Below are positions 46,265 through 58,159 of a DNA stretch of 64,000 bases, piece after piece. The stretch is from Lineus longissimus (lineage: Eukaryota; Nemertea; Pilidiophora; Heteronemertea; Lineidae), in the NCBI RefSeq assembly GCF_910592395.1, contig NC_088316.1, positions 7,376,001-7,440,000 on the forward strand. Reading direction: 5' to 3'. The position numbers and the translations under genes are program-made. Position 1 is the stretch's first letter, and each line of letters begins with the position of its first letter. The notes beneath the pieces were generated by a model, which made no database searches, was not told the DNA's origin, and worked only from the letters and a program-made list of their open reading frames with translations.

Positions 46265-47584
46265 AATCTACATGTACATAGTGAAAAATAAAGAGATTCT
46301 ATCTGGCAGTTAAGGAGGTGGTAGCATAAAGATACTTTTACCAGTTGTAGTATCAATATATAGATTGGCTGAGTGCCGGTTGAGATACAGTGCCCTGAAT
46401 TTTGGGAAAACATTTGGTCTTGACGAGAGTATTGTACTGGTGATATTTGGACTTATTTTAACACTTATCTTAATTTTGCCATAAATCTAAAACTATCAAG
46501 CCTATCTTGAGCAAAATTTAGAATACAGTGATTAATAATCAAGACATATTAGTCACTAAATCTCATTGCCATTGACTGAAGATATATTTAGAGTTATTAA
46601 CCCTTGAAGTTCGGCGCATTTTTTTATCCACCTGATCTACACTGCTGTTTTGTGATGGATTCTTCAGTGTGGCAAGCCCCGAGCTGTGCACTCAGCTCCC
46701 TCCTTCTGCTGACATGCATGCATAAAAACCCTAGCAGCCAAGTTAGAAAACACATACGCCTGTCCGAAGTTTTCCAAACGCCCTCAGATATGATAGACCA
46801 CCAAATTTCCGCAGTGGCACTACCATATTCACTAACAGAGTACTTGGTGTGCAGCATCAATATTAACATTTATTTCTAAAACGATCCACCCTTGCACCCT
46901 CGTTCAAACATTGTTCGCATCGAATACCTCTTGATCAGACAGTTCCTCCACACACACACATGGTTTAAGTACTTGTAAAGCTGATTTTTTGCATCTTTCA
47001 GAATCTCGAAAAAACAACTACTGCATTCTCCTATGATCATCACAGGGTGTTCTTCTCCTTATTATATCTTATGGATTCACTTTGCAAATATTGTCAAAGG
47101 GCATTTTTTCAAAGGACACTTTGAATCCGAATATGGTATAGGTGATGGCTCAAAAAATACGCCATTCTGTCAAGCTTGCACGTAAGAAGAAAAATTTAAA
47201 AATACAGGGTGAGTCAATAAAAATGTAATCAAGAAGTAAATGGTTACTATAACTAGGACAATCATTTTTTGGCAAATATTATAGTTGTATCATGACGCAG
47301 GGGCTAACGCAGATCCACTGACACATTGATTACAATCATCTGGTCATGCATCACTTTGCACCATTGATTTGAAAAGGGGATGTCACAAACACATTGGTAA
47401 TCAGACGCAAGGGGTTAATTTGACAAGAGTCCCATTGTCATTTATATGGGTATTGTATAATCAACAATGTGAGATTCTTAGGTTTCAATTGATATCTTCA
47501 CTTTATTTTTGCGGCCTTGCATCACACAATAGATCATTATCAACTTTAAACCCTGATGCCGAAGCATTTTTGTATTAAGTATCC

Positions 47585-48912
47585 TGGATGTATCCTTGTT
47601 GGTCTAGTTGTCGCCTTGCGTCTGAGGGATCACATGACCGCAAACTATTTGTTCGATGTCAACCACTCTGCCTACCGCCAAGGTCATAGCACTGAAACTG
47701 TTCTTCTAAAAGTCACGGACAGCATTCTGTCATCACTCGATGTCGGGCAAGAAGTCCTCCTTGTGCTTTTGGATCGTTCTGCGGCATTTCATACCGTGGA
47801 CCACTCACTGCTACTGGAACTGCAACAGAATTGGTTTCATTAATGCTGCATTGGTCCAAATTATACCTTAATGACAGGGCATTGTCAGTTCCCATAGGTG
47901 ATGCACGTTCCATAAATGCCTTAGTGAAGTACAGAGTGCCACAGGGTTCACTGTTGGGCCCTGTGCTCTTTACCATCTATACACTTCCGCTCGGCGATGT
48001 CATGCGCGACGCAATTGTGCCTTACCAGCTCTATGCTGATGACAATCAGTTGATTGAATCTGTTCCTTGTTATGATAAGGCTAGGTGCACGAAAATGGTA
48101 GCTCAAACAGAGGACTGCTTTGGCAACATCCAAAGTTGGTTGACTGAAAACAAGCTCGCTCTCAATGCGCCAAAAACAGACCTAACAAACATTATTTCTT
48201 CCAGGAAATGTGGCTCAATTCCTGGAAGAGCAATACAGTAGTTGGCCTGTGGATTAAATGTTCTGAAAGTGAAAAAGATCTAGGAGCATGGCTTGGAAAC
48301 GCACCTTAAAATGACGTGCAAAGCAGCCTGTGCAAGCCTCTACAAAACTGGCCGCATCAGGAAATTTCTTGATCGAACCAGCACCGAGAGGCTGGTTGTC
48401 ACGGTTAGATACAATCAATGGTATTCTCTACGGCCCGCGGCAAAAGTCACTCGCTCTTTTACAACGAGTTCAGAACACAGCTGCAAGTCTTATCACTCGC
48501 ACTAGGAAGTTTGACCACATAACGCCAATTCTTGAGGACCTGCGCTGGCTCCCCATAAAATCAAGTGTCGAGTACAAGATACTCCTCACAGTCCATAGGT
48601 CACTCAATGGACTGGGTCCTGCATATCTCAAAAAACTGCGGTACGAAGCTCCCAAAACAAGGATTACCAGGACATCTTCTAAAGCCAATGTGCTAAAATC
48701 TCGAAGGACTAATAACATGTATAGCGTCCGCAGTTTTTCAAGCTGCGGCGCGTTCCTTTGAAACAAACTGCCCCAAGCGCTTCGAGCAGAGACGAACCAT
48801 GAAACATTCAAGAGATAGTTGAAAACGTCGCTTTTTGAGGAGTGGAGAATGGCGCTTTGGGCGTTGTTAAACAGCGGAAAAGCGCCATACAAATGACAAT
48901 TATTATCATTTT
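47585..48912 (+). pseudogene. CR1/L2-group LINE, 5'-truncated and broken
   Basis: Reverse transcriptase blocks appear in order over three frames: SAYRQGHSTETVLLKVTDS, LLVLLDRSAAFHTVDHS (the catalytic Asp of motif A is replaced by His), VPQGSLLGPVLFTIYT, LYADDNQLI (catalytic box intact, near 48030), then QRVQNTAASLITRTRKFDHI and the C-terminal block to about 48840. The 3' part has a GCGCTTTGGGCG-type UTR and a TTATTATCATT tail near 48905. Frameshifts near 47830, 48240 and 48400 and the motif A change make it inactive. Confidence 0.82.
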
Positions 48913-49244
48913 TAATATTACTAGCCTTTAACCTTTGGAATACCTTTTTATTGACTCGCTCTGTATAAAATTCTTTCACAACAACGGTTTCATAGCAAAA
49001 TCGGTAAGATGGTAAGGAAAAAAGGCCGAAGGTACCGAGTACGAACCCGATCAAGGAACAATTTTCACTTTTTTCCTTAGATGAGAGCGCCTCTGTGACC
49101 TGTCTCATCAACGAACTTGTGGTTTGTCCGGTTCAGTGGGACCAGTCGCTGGGTTTTTATCATATTTCTAGTGTCGTTGGTTGTTTTGTGTATCGGCATT
49201 TGTGTTTTCTAACTTGGCCGCTAGTGTTTTTATGCATGCATTTA

Positions 49245-49560
49245 TCCTTGATTGTGCTTATTCTGTCATTTTGCTGCGAGTTACCGTAAATCGTACCCCC
49301 CTATTTTCGAACATAAGCTCGGTCGTTAGTGCCGAGTATTGGCCTGAAGTTCAGGATGGATTAAAACACACTATTTACTTTGTTGAGGTCATAGATGCTA
49401 TATATCATCTCTAGCTCATATTATCCGTGTGAGTTGTGTTCGCATTTAACGATAAATGGTATTGTGGATGACTGAGTGATTGGTGACACTTTCCCCCTAT
49501 TTTTCGTAGTGTGTTTTGTTTGATTGTCATCAATTTACTAGAACGGAAAAATATCCTTAA
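49245..49560 (+). repeat. Dispersed repeat, direct partner at 54.7 kb
   Basis: This stretch, with TCGGTCGTTAGTGCCGAGTA and GAAGTTCAGGATGGATTAAA, is repeated in the same orientation at about 54655-55015. It is non-coding. The second copy has an extra ~30 bp near 54860. Confidence 0.7.
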
Positions 49561-49569
49561 AATAAGTGC

Positions 49570-50265
49570 CGGGATTTGGACATTGCCAGCAAATATCTCT
49601 CCACTACAGTTACAAAAGCGGCAAGCAGACGACAGCAAAAAATTGAAAGCACAGGCAGATTCAACCGCGAATATTTCCTGTTCTATGGCACTCTACCTCG
49701 ATTTGCTGGTTGGCATTTCTAGATGATACCCGACAAGAGGTTTATATTGATGAAGCTGTCCTGAATAAGTAGATAAATCAGTGTTTTTGTAGCTCTATGC
49801 CAAATTAATGGCACTATTTGCGCTTTTTTTCTAACATAATTGCAGGGGCTGTTTTGTGTAGCATGTACACCAGATAGGAAGATGTGATAACAAGCGCTTG
49901 GCTTAAAGAGTTCTATAAAGTGACTTAAAATGCAAAAATAAACGACAGACTGTCTGCAAGGTTACCTCTGTGCACCTGTGTGACTGACAGTCATGACAGT
50001 GTTCACATGTAACCATAGTGGACAGTCTGCGTCCTATAACTGCATTTAAGTCACTTATGAAACGCTTTGAGCCAAGAGCTTGTTATCACATCTTTCTATT
50101 CTGGTGTTCATGCTACACAACACAGGACGTGCAATGATAATCGCAACTTAGGCAGATATACATGTAGTGATATAAGCGCAATTTGTACCCTTAATCTGGC
50201 GTAGGGCTACAAAAACACTGATTTCACTGCTCATGCAGGACAACTTCCTTTATATATACATGTAT
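49570..50265. mobile_element. Large palindromic repeat, copy A
   Basis: The arms at about 49735-49930 and 50040-50260 are reverse complements (TGTTTTGTGTAGCATG and GATAAC(A)AGC-CTTGGC blocks in opposite sense). The left flank 49570-49730 is also shared with copy B at 57430-57620, and a reverse copy of that flank lies at 51655-51800. No coding sequence. A decayed DNA transposon or MITE family. Confidence 0.65.
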
Positions 50266-50441
50266 CATAAGAAAACCAAACGAGTGTGTTTTTGGGTGGA
50301 AATATCACATGAGTGGTTGTCTCGGCCCGGAAACCCAAGAGACCGCACTATTAACAGCTGAGTTTGAGCTATCATCCAGAAGTATTAAGGTAGCAGGAAG
50401 GGTTGGGCGTTTGTGGTTTCTGAGTCTGAGGGGGTTGGTGT

Positions 50442-50505
50442 CTGTTGACTGTGCTTTAAGAGAGACTAGGCATGGCGCCAGTCTCTCTTAAAGCACAGTC
50501 AACAG
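50442..50505. repeat. Perfect 26-bp stem hairpin, 12-bp loop
   Basis: The left arm (50442-50467) and right arm (50480-50505) are exact reverse complements, starting CTGTTGACTG. The loop AGGCATGGCGCC itself contains GGCGCC. If transcribed, it would form a 26-bp duplex, in the size range of small-RNA precursors, but perfect pairing equally fits a fresh inverted duplication or transposon end pair. Confidence 0.8.
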
Positions 50506-50537
50506 GCATTTGGTCTCAGTATTTGGGTAAGTACAGA

Positions 50538-50995
50538 ATCAAGGCAGCTCAGAGAACCTGCGGTTACAGACAGGTCGTCATCATTGTATTTACGCATGCG
50601 CGAGTAACCGGATGTAAACAAATCCACGTGTTTTACGAATGAAGCATTTGGAGTAATAAAGTCCTTTTACTCTAAGGTTGAAATAAAATAATTCAGGCAT
50701 AAATGCCCATAATGGGGGGAGTTGTTTTCATTTTTATTTTCTACTAATTAATAGGGGAAGGAAAATCCAAATTATTTTAAAAAGTGTGGCTCAACTAAAT
50801 AACTGTAGATTGCATGATGACAAGCCAGGAGAAATCCAGTTAATTCATGGAATACCCATTCTGTAAATAAAAGCTAGTGGAGAGCTATAAATATCTTCAA
50901 TCAAATGCACGTGACTTAATTTGTTTACATGCGGTTACTCGCGCATGCATAAATACAATGATGACGACCTGTCTGTAACCGCATGTGCTCAGAGA
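50538..50995. mobile_element. Foldback element with ~85-bp arms
   Basis: The arms at about 50540-50625 and 50904-50990 share GCGGTTACAGACAGGTCGTC and GCATGCGCGAGTAACC in opposite sense with few differences. The interior is A/T-rich and non-coding. Confidence 0.7.
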
Positions 50996-51002
50996 GCAAT
51001 GA

Positions 51003-51203
51003 TTGAACGATGCTGTGGACAAGTCCAAGGATACTGCATCAGTCACGACCAACTTCTCATCAGAAAGCGTCACCACCAGCATATTCAATGTTCAGTTCCA
51101 ACCTGTACCAGTCCAATGTACGCCTGTCATGGTGAGCAGTGGTCAGCTTAGCGCGATATGGAACATTCTTCCGAAACTCAAGCGAGGGAAGTCTGCTCAT
51201 TAG
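51003..51203 (+). CDS. Unrecognised short ORF
   Basis: The frame reads DAVDKSKDTASVTTNF, then TTSIFNVQFQPVPVQC and ends LPKLKRGKSAH. It looks protein-like in composition, has no recognised domain, and sits directly after a foldback element within the palindrome-flanked 49.6-51.8 kb block. It might be a captured exon fragment. Confidence 0.2.
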   Translation: MNDAVDKSKDTASVTTNFSSESVTTSIFNVQFQPVPVQCTPVMVSSGQLSAIWNILPKLKRGKSAH

Positions 51204-51654
51204 CATATCTCGCGCACTGCTCCTTCTCGTCAAACATCGTAGTGAAATCGTAATGGAAAACGTCTGGCTTTGCGCCAGACATTGAGACTAATAAGTGAAG
51301 AACTAATAGGTAAAGAACTTCTACTTGCGCGAGACTGCTGTGATAAAATTATCATTGCAGAGACTCCGGTGACGTACACATATATTTTTTACGATCAAAA
51401 ATGCCCTCAAAAGACGACATGGAATGATAATTTTATTGATATTTCCTACTATATACCTTCCAATTATCACTTTATACAAATAGATCGGCGTTAGGTCGCA
51501 TGCTTTTCTTTCCTGGTGACACTATAAAGCAAAATAGTTGCAACCCCGTAAATGCGCTATAAGTCCAATAATAAGTGACGGTGATCCGTTATAAATGTTT
51601 TGTCAGCTTCGCTTTTTTGCCGCTACGCGGCGCTTTGGGCCCTTGCGTCTAGCA

Positions 51655-51800
51655 AATCCACGTCGAGTGCTATAAAACAGGAAATATTTCCCGATGAATC
51701 TGTATGTGCTTTCAATTTATTTGCTGTCGTCTGCTAGCCGCTTTGGTAACAATAGTGGACTGATTTGCTGACACTGTCCGAATCCCCACACTGGAAATGA
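51655..51800 (-). repeat. Reverse copy of the palindrome-family flank
   Basis: Matches 49575-49720 and 57440-57610 as a reverse complement (TTTGCTGTCGTCTGCTAGC and TGTCCGAATCCCCACAC). Together with 49570-49730 it forms a wide inverted pair around the 50-51.6 kb block. Confidence 0.6.
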
Positions 51801-52035
51801 CCTTAGCTGTATTAATCTACAATCACAGAGTTCTCTCTGAATTTTTGGATCTCGGATCCGGGGTTGGATTGACCCGTATATTTGGCCGTTACGTATCAGC
51901 ACTGTTTTAACATGACTAAAAAGTGTTTGTAGCAGACCAAACAATTTTGAAATTGAACAATTATCTTAGAATATAGACAGTTAAAAAGATACCTTACAAT
52001 TTTAAGATGAACAAAGTAATATTTAGGAATTTCTG

Positions 52036-54655
52036 AACATAAACATAACATAACATAACATAACATAACATAATTTATTTCTCTCCAAAAAACCCTTTCA
52101 GGTATAAGAGGTTACATGATTTAACATTTACATATGGTGGACCAAGCTGATGAATTCTTTACAAAAACTATGAATATTGTCTAAGTTTACCCGGGAACAT
52201 TTAGTCATAATGCGATGGAAAAATTCATGATAAAAAACCTGAGGTAATTCTTTTAAGTTTGGAAACAACCTTACTCGCATGTGACGGAAATACGGACACG
52301 TAATAAAATAATGAAGTTCGTCTCTTACACAAACCTGGTCACAAAGACCACAAATATTTTCTGCAGTTTCATTTCTATACATTCTGGTTACTGTTTCTGG
52401 GAATTTTTATAGATCCAGTACGAAATTTACAAATACTGACCGTTTGATATAATGGTAATTTTTTAACATAGGGCTCCATATTCAGGTTTTGTTTAAACAT
52501 TCTATAAATTGTACATCTGAAATCGTTATTTACCTCGTTTCTCCATAGTTGTTCACACTGGTCTCTCATTATCTGTTCAACTACAATTTTCAGTTCTCGT
52601 AGGGACAAAACCTCGGGAGTATACCAAATTTGAGTGAGGCCACATCTGTCTAGAACAGTTTTCACACTTTTACACCAGCCTTGGTTTAAATAACCCTTGT
52701 CTAAATGCTCCCTAGTTATATTATAAAAGATATAAGCCCATTTATCTGTTTTTCCAATTCTGAGTCTGTTCCAAAAATATAACATTCGCACGGCTATGTG
52801 AATCTTCAAAGAGTGTCGCCCAAGTTCTCCCATAACCATTACTGTAGGAGTTCTTAACGGTAATCGTAGCAAATATTTGCAAAATTTAACTTGTACACGA
52901 TCCAGCAACTCGGTGTTTTGGTTACCCCACACCTCACTACCATATAGCAAAACTGGTGTGACTACTTTGTCAAATATGTCTAGACTCAATTCGACCGTAA
53001 GAGAAAGTCTTCTACACGCTCTCAGTACACCAAACATGGCTTTCATACCTTTATTATATCTATCTTTTATTGCCCTCGCAAAATTTTCATTATATGAGAA
53101 TGTTACGCTAAGTATGTGAAATGGTCTACCAACTCGACCTTACCCCCATTATATCTAAATTCCGGTATATTTACTCTAAGCTTTCCCCGAGAAAAAATCA
53201 TTGCCTTGGTTTTCTTAATATTTACGATCAGATGCCACTCCTCACAGTAATCGTGCAATAAGTTCAGGGCGTTTTGTAACTCGTTAGGATCATCTGCCAT
53301 AAGAATCATATCGTCCGCATACAATAATATTGCCAGCTTCAAAAAAATCTCCAAGTTGTCTAAAAACTCACATCGGCTATTGATATGTAAATCAGAAGGA
53401 ACATTAAAACCATGGTCGTTCAAAAAAATTTCAAAATCGTTTAGATATAACGCAAATAAGAGTGGCGACATATTTTCGCCCTGCCTAACCCCTATGGAAC
53501 ACGGAAAATAATCTGATCTATTATTGTTAATCTGAACACACGATTTCGCTTTATCATACATATTTACCATGACATTCAATATTTTACTGTTTATACCATT
53601 TCCAATAAGTTTACGCCAAAGTCCTAACCTCCATATTTTATCGAAAGCTTGTTTGAAATCAATAAATACCACATATAAGCGTTTGCCCTTACTCAAATAC
53701 AAATCAATCAAACACTTCAGAACAAAAACATTGTCCATGGTAGAGTAACCTGATCTGAAACCTGTTTGTTCTTCACCTAATACCTCGTGTAAATTCACAT
53801 ACTCGTCTAACCTGCTGTTTAAAGTAGCTGTGAACAATTTACCTAAACAGCTTAATAAAGTAATACCTCTGTAATTCTCACCCTTTGTTCTATCACCCTT
53901 TTTCTTATAGATTGGTTTTATAATGCCATTAATCCAATTTGTCGGTATGCATCCACTGTCCAAAATTCTGTTAAACAAATTATAATAAAAATCTATTAAA
54001 TACTCCCCGGTGTTAATGATAAGTTCGTTTGTAATACCGTCAACTCCACTGGCCTTTCTCCGCTTCAATTTTCTTATTTGGGTCAAAATTTCCCCCATCT
54101 CTATCTGCCTATTCAACACTTCATCTCCCATGTTTATCTGCTCAGTAGTCATCTCGAAACTTTCGTCGGCCACATTCCCAGCATTTAATTCTTTAAAATG
54201 ATTTTGTAAAGTGTCGAGCATATTATCAGGTATTCTATCTTGTTCATTTCCCCTAACATTCAACATTTTCCAAAATTTGTGAGACTCGTAGTCTTTCAAC
54301 TGTTTCAGATCCTCTATTCTACTCAGATTATACCTATGTAAACTGGTCTTTAGTAACTTCTTGTACTGTTTTCCCTTCTTTTTTCATTTGGGTCCTATTT
54401 GCATGCGACTTAACATTTCTAAAACGCTTCCGGGCACGATTAAAAGCACTTTTCTGTAATCTGCACTCTTCATTATACCAAGGTTTCCTTTTTAAAATGT
54501 CAGGTCTGTTACTCCTATTATTCCCTTTTACACCGAATGTTTCAACAGCACTACCAATCAGTACTGACTGATATTTTTCCAGCACATTGTCAATCTGAAA
54601 CAATATTTCGACAGGGGCGACTCCTTTTGCTCGCCATTGGCATTTGTAACACGTG
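52036..54655 (-). pseudogene. Non-LTR retrotransposon (LINE) ORF2, 5'-truncated
   Basis: The minus strand holds the region between endonuclease and RT (KPWYNEECRLQKSAFNRARK, near 54480), then a long RT frame of about 398 codons (54299-53103) with KASGVDGITNEL, YRGITLLSCLGK, FIDFKQAFDKIW (motif A), GVRQGENMSPLLFALYLND and YADDMILM (catalytic box near 53315). After a frameshift near 53110 comes a C-terminal region (LLYGSEVWG) and, after another shift, a CCHC knuckle (CGLCDQVCVRDELHYFITC). The 3' end has a (TTATG)n tail at 52036-52073. It resembles I/Jockey-related LINEs; the clade is not certain. Confidence 0.87.
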
Positions 54656-55015
54656 CTTGTTCTGTCCTTTTGCTGCGAGTGACCGATTAAAACCATCCTC
54701 GAAAAACTAGAGTAAGTCGTACCCTCCTCCCCTCGAACATAAACTCGGTCGTTAGTGCCGAGTATTTGCCTGAAGTTCAGGATGGATTAAAACACACTAT
54801 TTCCTTTGTAAAGGTCATAGATGATAGATATATCATCACTAGCTCATATTATTCGTGTATATGAAGTTCGGTTCAGACACGCAGCCAATCGAGTTGTGTT
54901 AGCATTTAACGATAAATAGTATTATGGATAACTGCTTAATTGGTGGATCTTTCCCCCTATTTTTCATAGTGTCTTTTGTTTGATTGTCATCAATTTACTA
55001 GAACGGAAAAATAGC
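54655..55015 (+). repeat. Second copy of the 49.2-kb dispersed repeat
   Basis: Direct repeat of 49245-49560. It begins where the LINE coding sequence breaks off, so the LINE 5' end abuts this repeat. Confidence 0.7.
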
Positions 55016-55671
55016 ATCGCAAAGCGAGCATAACCCCTCAGCCCACACACGCTGAAAGTGACATGATAGTAAATTTGGCTTAGTTGACTACGCGCAACAC
55101 TCATGAGACCTTTTTGGCTAATGAGCAAAAGTGGAACGTAATGCCACCACAAGACCACCATAACTCAATGATGAAAATTCAAGCATCAATAGTTATGGAG
55201 ACATGCTCCAGAAACCAATAACGGTCAATTTACGCTATTTGACCCCTGAGACCTTGAAAAGTAGGTCAAATTAAAAACCATGCATGAGCAGTGTCCACAG
55301 TAAGAATTTCCATATCAGTACCCCAACACGGCGACCGTAAAGAGTAAGTAGATTAGAGCCACACTGCTTTTCATTACTGCAGTCACAGCGAGCAATTAAA
55401 ACGACCCCGAAACTTCTGAGCGGATATCAGGTCGTGATTATATGACTTTCTATGGGCTTTTTTTACGTTTGGCTGGCCATTCTCGCCAAAAAAACGCACT
55501 GGTCAATGGAGACCGCCATATACATCGTATGACGTCACAAAATTGTATGTCACGTCATTTCGACCTCTATTGCGCCGAGGTGCGTAAATTTCGCAAGTGC
55601 CCGACCGTCGGCGACGCGAAGACGTCCTTCTGGGATTTTACATGGCATGACGTCATTTGGCTACACACTAA

Positions 55672-55862
55672 TAGATTTTAAGCCATTTTCCTTTAGACAT
55701 CAACTACCATAACTTTTTCCCAATATTTCACTCGAACCTGATATTTGCAGGGCTGTAAGACCTCACCCAGGGCATAAATCCATAGAATTTTTGACAGGCC
55801 ATGACCATGATAATTTCAGGGTTTTTTGGGTCTGAAGTTTTTGGGGTCGTTTTTGTTTTAAT
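55672..55862 (-). repeat. Inverted copy of the 7.8-kb repeat
   Basis: Reverse complement of about 7740-7926, including CTAATAGATTT, CATCAACTACCATAACTTTT and CAGGCCATGACCATGATAAT. Just upstream, at 55200-55280, a fragment of the ~302-bp satellite unit is also recognisable (TGAGACCTTGAAAAGTAGGT). Confidence 0.6.
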
Positions 55863-56513
55863 TTCACCGCTCAGCGAGTTAATTGCATCCCAAAAATCAA
55901 CACCGGTGAAGATATGAGGCTCAAAGTTCATCAGAATGTTCAGAAACAACTTTAATTCATGATATCAGATAAACTACATTATGATTGCACAGATAGCACC
56001 CATACTGGACAGTGAGATCACGCATTGGTTTCTAAAAGTACTTCTTTCCTATGCGATCTAAGCTGATTGGTCAATTAGTGATGCGGAGCCTAGTAGAACG
56101 CGCTTTCGGAAGATTTTCCAGTTAACGCCTCATTTTCTGAAATATATCACTCTAATTTCTTCGGCTTATCGGCCATTCCCATTCAATTTGACCCCTGGAT
56201 TCAGGACACCTCTCAGTCGAGGGCAGCATATTTCAGTCCAAAGGGTATCCTTAAGAAGGTTCTACTGTATAAGATTTGCACTAAAAATGCCAAATTTATG
56301 ATGTGGCTTTTATTTCTGAATCGAGATTTTTACGACTTCAGTCATTTTATTTTTGCTGTCAGGCTGCGCTATGAACTGAAGTTTACAGTACAAACAGGAA
56401 ATAAAGTCGTAATTTAAAGATCTTCAAGATCACGATTATTGAGATATTTGAGATTGAAGGCACACGATATTATACAAACTTGCGTTGGTTTACACCGGTT
56501 ATTTTATTTTCAG

Positions 56514-57085
56514 TCTCCATGGCGGAGCGTCTTTTAAGACCGAGGCTCCATTCCAGTCTGCACTACACCTTAAAGACAAGGCATTTGCCCAAGTTGACCG
56601 GGTAGAAATATGGGACAGGGACTTCACGATGCATATGTATATCAAAAGCACAGGGAAAGATAGACAGGCAAGAACCATCATTGGAAGTTGGGTGATAAAC
56701 AAATGGCTGTTCCTCCTCCGAATTACCGCCAAGAACGAGCTAGAACTTCATCTCCGAAGAAACTTGTTCAACACAGGCAGTGACCCCAGGCAAGATATGC
56801 TCATCATCAGGGGAGGCAGGATAAATATCAATCAATGGTACGGAGTGGCATTTAGCTGGGAGCGAGGCAAGGGCGAGGGGAAAATCTATATCAACGGCAC
56901 GGCTGTTGCTTCCGGGGTGACCCAACACCAAGACCGAGACCTGTTTGCGCAGTCAGATGCTCATTTCTTCCTTGGAATAAAGAGCGACAGCAATGATGAA
57001 CACTTCCATGGCTTCATTGCTCATCTAACAGTTTATGAAGGCATCGTCCCCACTTCTGTCATGAATCAATGGGCCATGATTACTG
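56514..57085 (+). CDS. Exon 5: laminin-G / concanavalin-like domain
   Basis: The acceptor TTTATTTTCAG ends at 56513 and the donor GTGAGC starts at 57086. Entering in phase 2 it is open for 190 codons and leaves in phase 1. The middle looks like a LamG_3/ConA-like fold: RDFTMHMYIKSTG, TIIGSWVINKWLFLLRI, the typical NINQWYGVAFSWERGKGEG with KIYINGTAVASG, and a closing GFIAHLTVYEGIVP strand. No Cys is present. Such domains bind sugars or matrix proteins outside cells, which fits the signal peptide in exon 1. No stop codon is reached, so more exons follow. Confidence 0.75.
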
Positions 57086-57429
57086 GTGAGCCTTCTCATA
57101 TACTTTTTCCGATATGGCGATATCAAAAATGTTTAAGCGAGTGAAAAATGTCCAACCGAAATCACACGAAAATACCCAATTTTCAGCCCCCAGCATCTCA
57201 CTCAGTTCCTACCCAAACACCGATTTTGGTCTCATTTTTTAAAATGTGGTGTCTTCTGTATAATATGCCATGCATTCCACACCTTATTATACCAACAATG
57301 CTGCAGATAACGAAAATGTGCACCTATCTAAGCCTTATCTACACCCACGCCGAAGAATGTGGGTCTTATGTAAGGTATCGGCAGGTATATCCATACCCAT
57401 AAGGTATCCTTCACGGCAAGCCGTTGGGA

Positions 57430-58110
57430 CGGGCGAGGCTGTTGATAGTGTGGGGATTCGGACAGTGCCAGCAAGTCACTGTCCACTATGGCTACAACAG
57501 CGCTAGCAGACGACAATAACAAATTTGACTTAAAACTCCGGCAGATTTAACAGCGAATAATTCCTGTTCTATGGCACTCGACGTGGATTTGCTGGTAGAC
57601 ATTTCTAGTTGATAACTTAAAGACATCTTTTTGTAGGTTTATATTGTTGTAGCTGACTTGAATGACTAGAAAAAACAGTATTTTTGTAGACCTATGCCTA
57701 ATTCAGGGTACAAAAATGCGCTTATATCTCCCCTATCGGCCTAAGTTGCGAAGATTATTGCATGTGCTGTGTTGTGTAGCATATACAGCAGAATAGGAAG
57801 ATATGATAACATGCACTTGGCTCAAACTGTTCTATAACGCGTCTTAAAATGCAATACAAAATAGTCCGCAATGGTTACTGGCAGTGCGGACAGTCTGCCG
57901 TCTTATATTGCATTTTATAGAACTTTATAGAACACTTTAAGCCAAATGTTTGTGATCATATCGGTCTATTCTAGTGTACAAGATACACAACACAGTACAT
58001 GAAATAGACTTCCCAACTTATGCAGATATGGTAGAAATAAGCGAAATGTGTACCCTGCAAAAACATTGTTTTCCCTATTTATATAGAACAGCTACACCGA
58101 TACAAACCAA
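57430..58110. mobile_element. Large palindromic repeat, copy B
   Basis: Same family as 49570-50265: flank TTCCTGTTCTATGGCACTC, left arm TGTTGTGTAGCATATAC, right arm ATACACAACACAG. The two copies are clearly diverged, so this is an old, multi-copy family. Confidence 0.65.
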
Positions 58111-58159
58111 TTAACACATGTATTTAAGTAATCATCTAGAACTATCTACCAAATGAAAC

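Noticed and set aside
47001-47045. Possible 45-bp exon of the host gene
   Set aside because: A good acceptor precedes it and its length keeps phase, but the donor (GTGTTC) is poor and the peptide does not resemble its neighbours.
48470-49111. 213-codon minus-strand ORF
   Set aside because: It is antisense to the LINE at 47585-48912 and has no family motif; the + strand clearly carries the RT and C-terminal blocks.
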